This document shows positions 63,682-63,804 of a stretch of 63,804 nucleotides of DNA, piece by piece; positions within the stretch are counted from its first letter, which is position 1; each line of letters starts with the position of its first letter. Both the position numbers and the translations under genes were made by a program. Source of the stretch: an uncultured Desulfobulbaceae bacterium (GTDB lineage Bacteria; Desulfobacterota; Desulfobulbia; Desulfobulbales; CALZHT01); NCBI GenBank assembly GCA_945787445.1, contig CALZHT010000023.1:1-63804 (forward strand). Direction: 5' to 3'. The notes under the pieces were generated by a model. The model did not search any database. It was not told the DNA's origin and saw only the letters and a list, made by a program, of their open reading frames with translations.

Positions 63682-63804
63682 TTAGCATCCTTCGTCAACA
63701 CTTATAAATTCGAGATCAGGCAAGACAAGACAGGTGAGTCTTCCCCCGAAGACGGCGCCGGTATCTATGCCTATTTTGTTGGGGGCAATGATTGGTTCTG
63801 ATGA
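63682..63804 (-). CDS. C-terminal end of a metallophosphoesterase/protein phosphatase (5' truncated)
   Basis: Open on the minus strand from the window edge to TAA at 63682-63684, 40 residues. NKIGIDTGAVFGGRLTCLVL then PDLEFISV is the conserved end of PrpA/ApaH-like serine/threonine phosphatases (I-D-T-G-A-x-x-G-G-x-L-T). The catalytic part lies outside the window. It is convergent with the desulfurase gene. Confidence 0.75.
   Translation of the reverse strand, partial: SSEPIIAPNKIGIDTGAVFGGRLTCLVLPDLEFISVDEGC

Overview
The window looks like chromosomal DNA of a Gram-negative, flagellated, type IV-piliated anaerobe of the Desulfobacterota (former Deltaproteobacteria), most likely near the Desulfobulbales. 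Support comes from the family content rather than one marker: sigma-54 regulators and sigma-54 promoters, a small multiheme cytochrome with one CX4CH site of the cytochrome c3 kind, a DHH-CBS-tRNA nucleotidyltransferase fusion, MobA/MobB, and a tmRNA tag (ADDYAYAVAA) of the type I associate with that group. The lineage call is an inference; no rRNA is present.

Layout. 1-8.6 kb: end of a type IV pilus minor-pilin cluster (PilV-like, PilX-like, a very large PilY1) and a PilB/GspE ATPase. 8.6-10.3 kb: smpB, ssrA (tmRNA) and a brnT/brnA toxin-antitoxin pair. 10.4-17.8 kb: two histidine kinase/sigma-54 activator pairs on opposite strands, separated by a broken mscS gene. 17.8-21.1 kb: uup-type ABC-F ATPase, RNase HI, DUF116 protein. 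21.1-24.2 kb: a decayed stretch holding repeats, an internally deleted RNase Z-like gene, a galU stub and an AAA/DUF4143 ATPase. 24.2-24.9 kb: a self-contained unit of two paralogous single-span membrane proteins between a near-consensus sigma-54 promoter and a strong terminator. 24.9-33.2 kb: housekeeping genes (M50 protease, tRNA nucleotidyltransferase fusion, xerD, rpsU, glcD, ddl, sfsA). 33.4-46.3 kb: flagellar cluster fhlB-like, flgF-G-A-H, flgI-J-N-K-L, csrA, fliW, flgM, with two good sigma-54 promoters. 46.8-54.6 kb: polA, ppiD, J-domain gene, HIT, mobB, mobA, cytochrome. 54.9-63.8 kb: serS, a cereblon-like CULT-domain gene, bactofilin plus M23 peptidase, queC, nagZ, HPF-cold-shock fusion, nadA, a cysteine desulfurase, and the end of a phosphatase gene.

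How the parts fit. The flagellar block covers rod, P/L rings, hook-filament junction and the CsrA-FliW-FlgM regulatory trio. NadA carries an Fe-S cluster and is followed by a cysteine desulfurase that may supply sulfur. Bactofilin and the LytM-type peptidase form a cell-shape pair. SmpB and tmRNA form the trans-translation pair.

Most noteworthy: (1) the CULT (thalidomide-binding/cereblon-like) single-domain gene at 56.4-56.9 kb; (2) the sigma-54-driven tandem of small membrane proteins at 24.2-24.8 kb; (3) FlgK and FlgL are greatly enlarged and carry homologous inserted modules; (4) several dispersed palindromic repeat families, two of them in multiple recognisable copies, next to a cluster of decayed genes.
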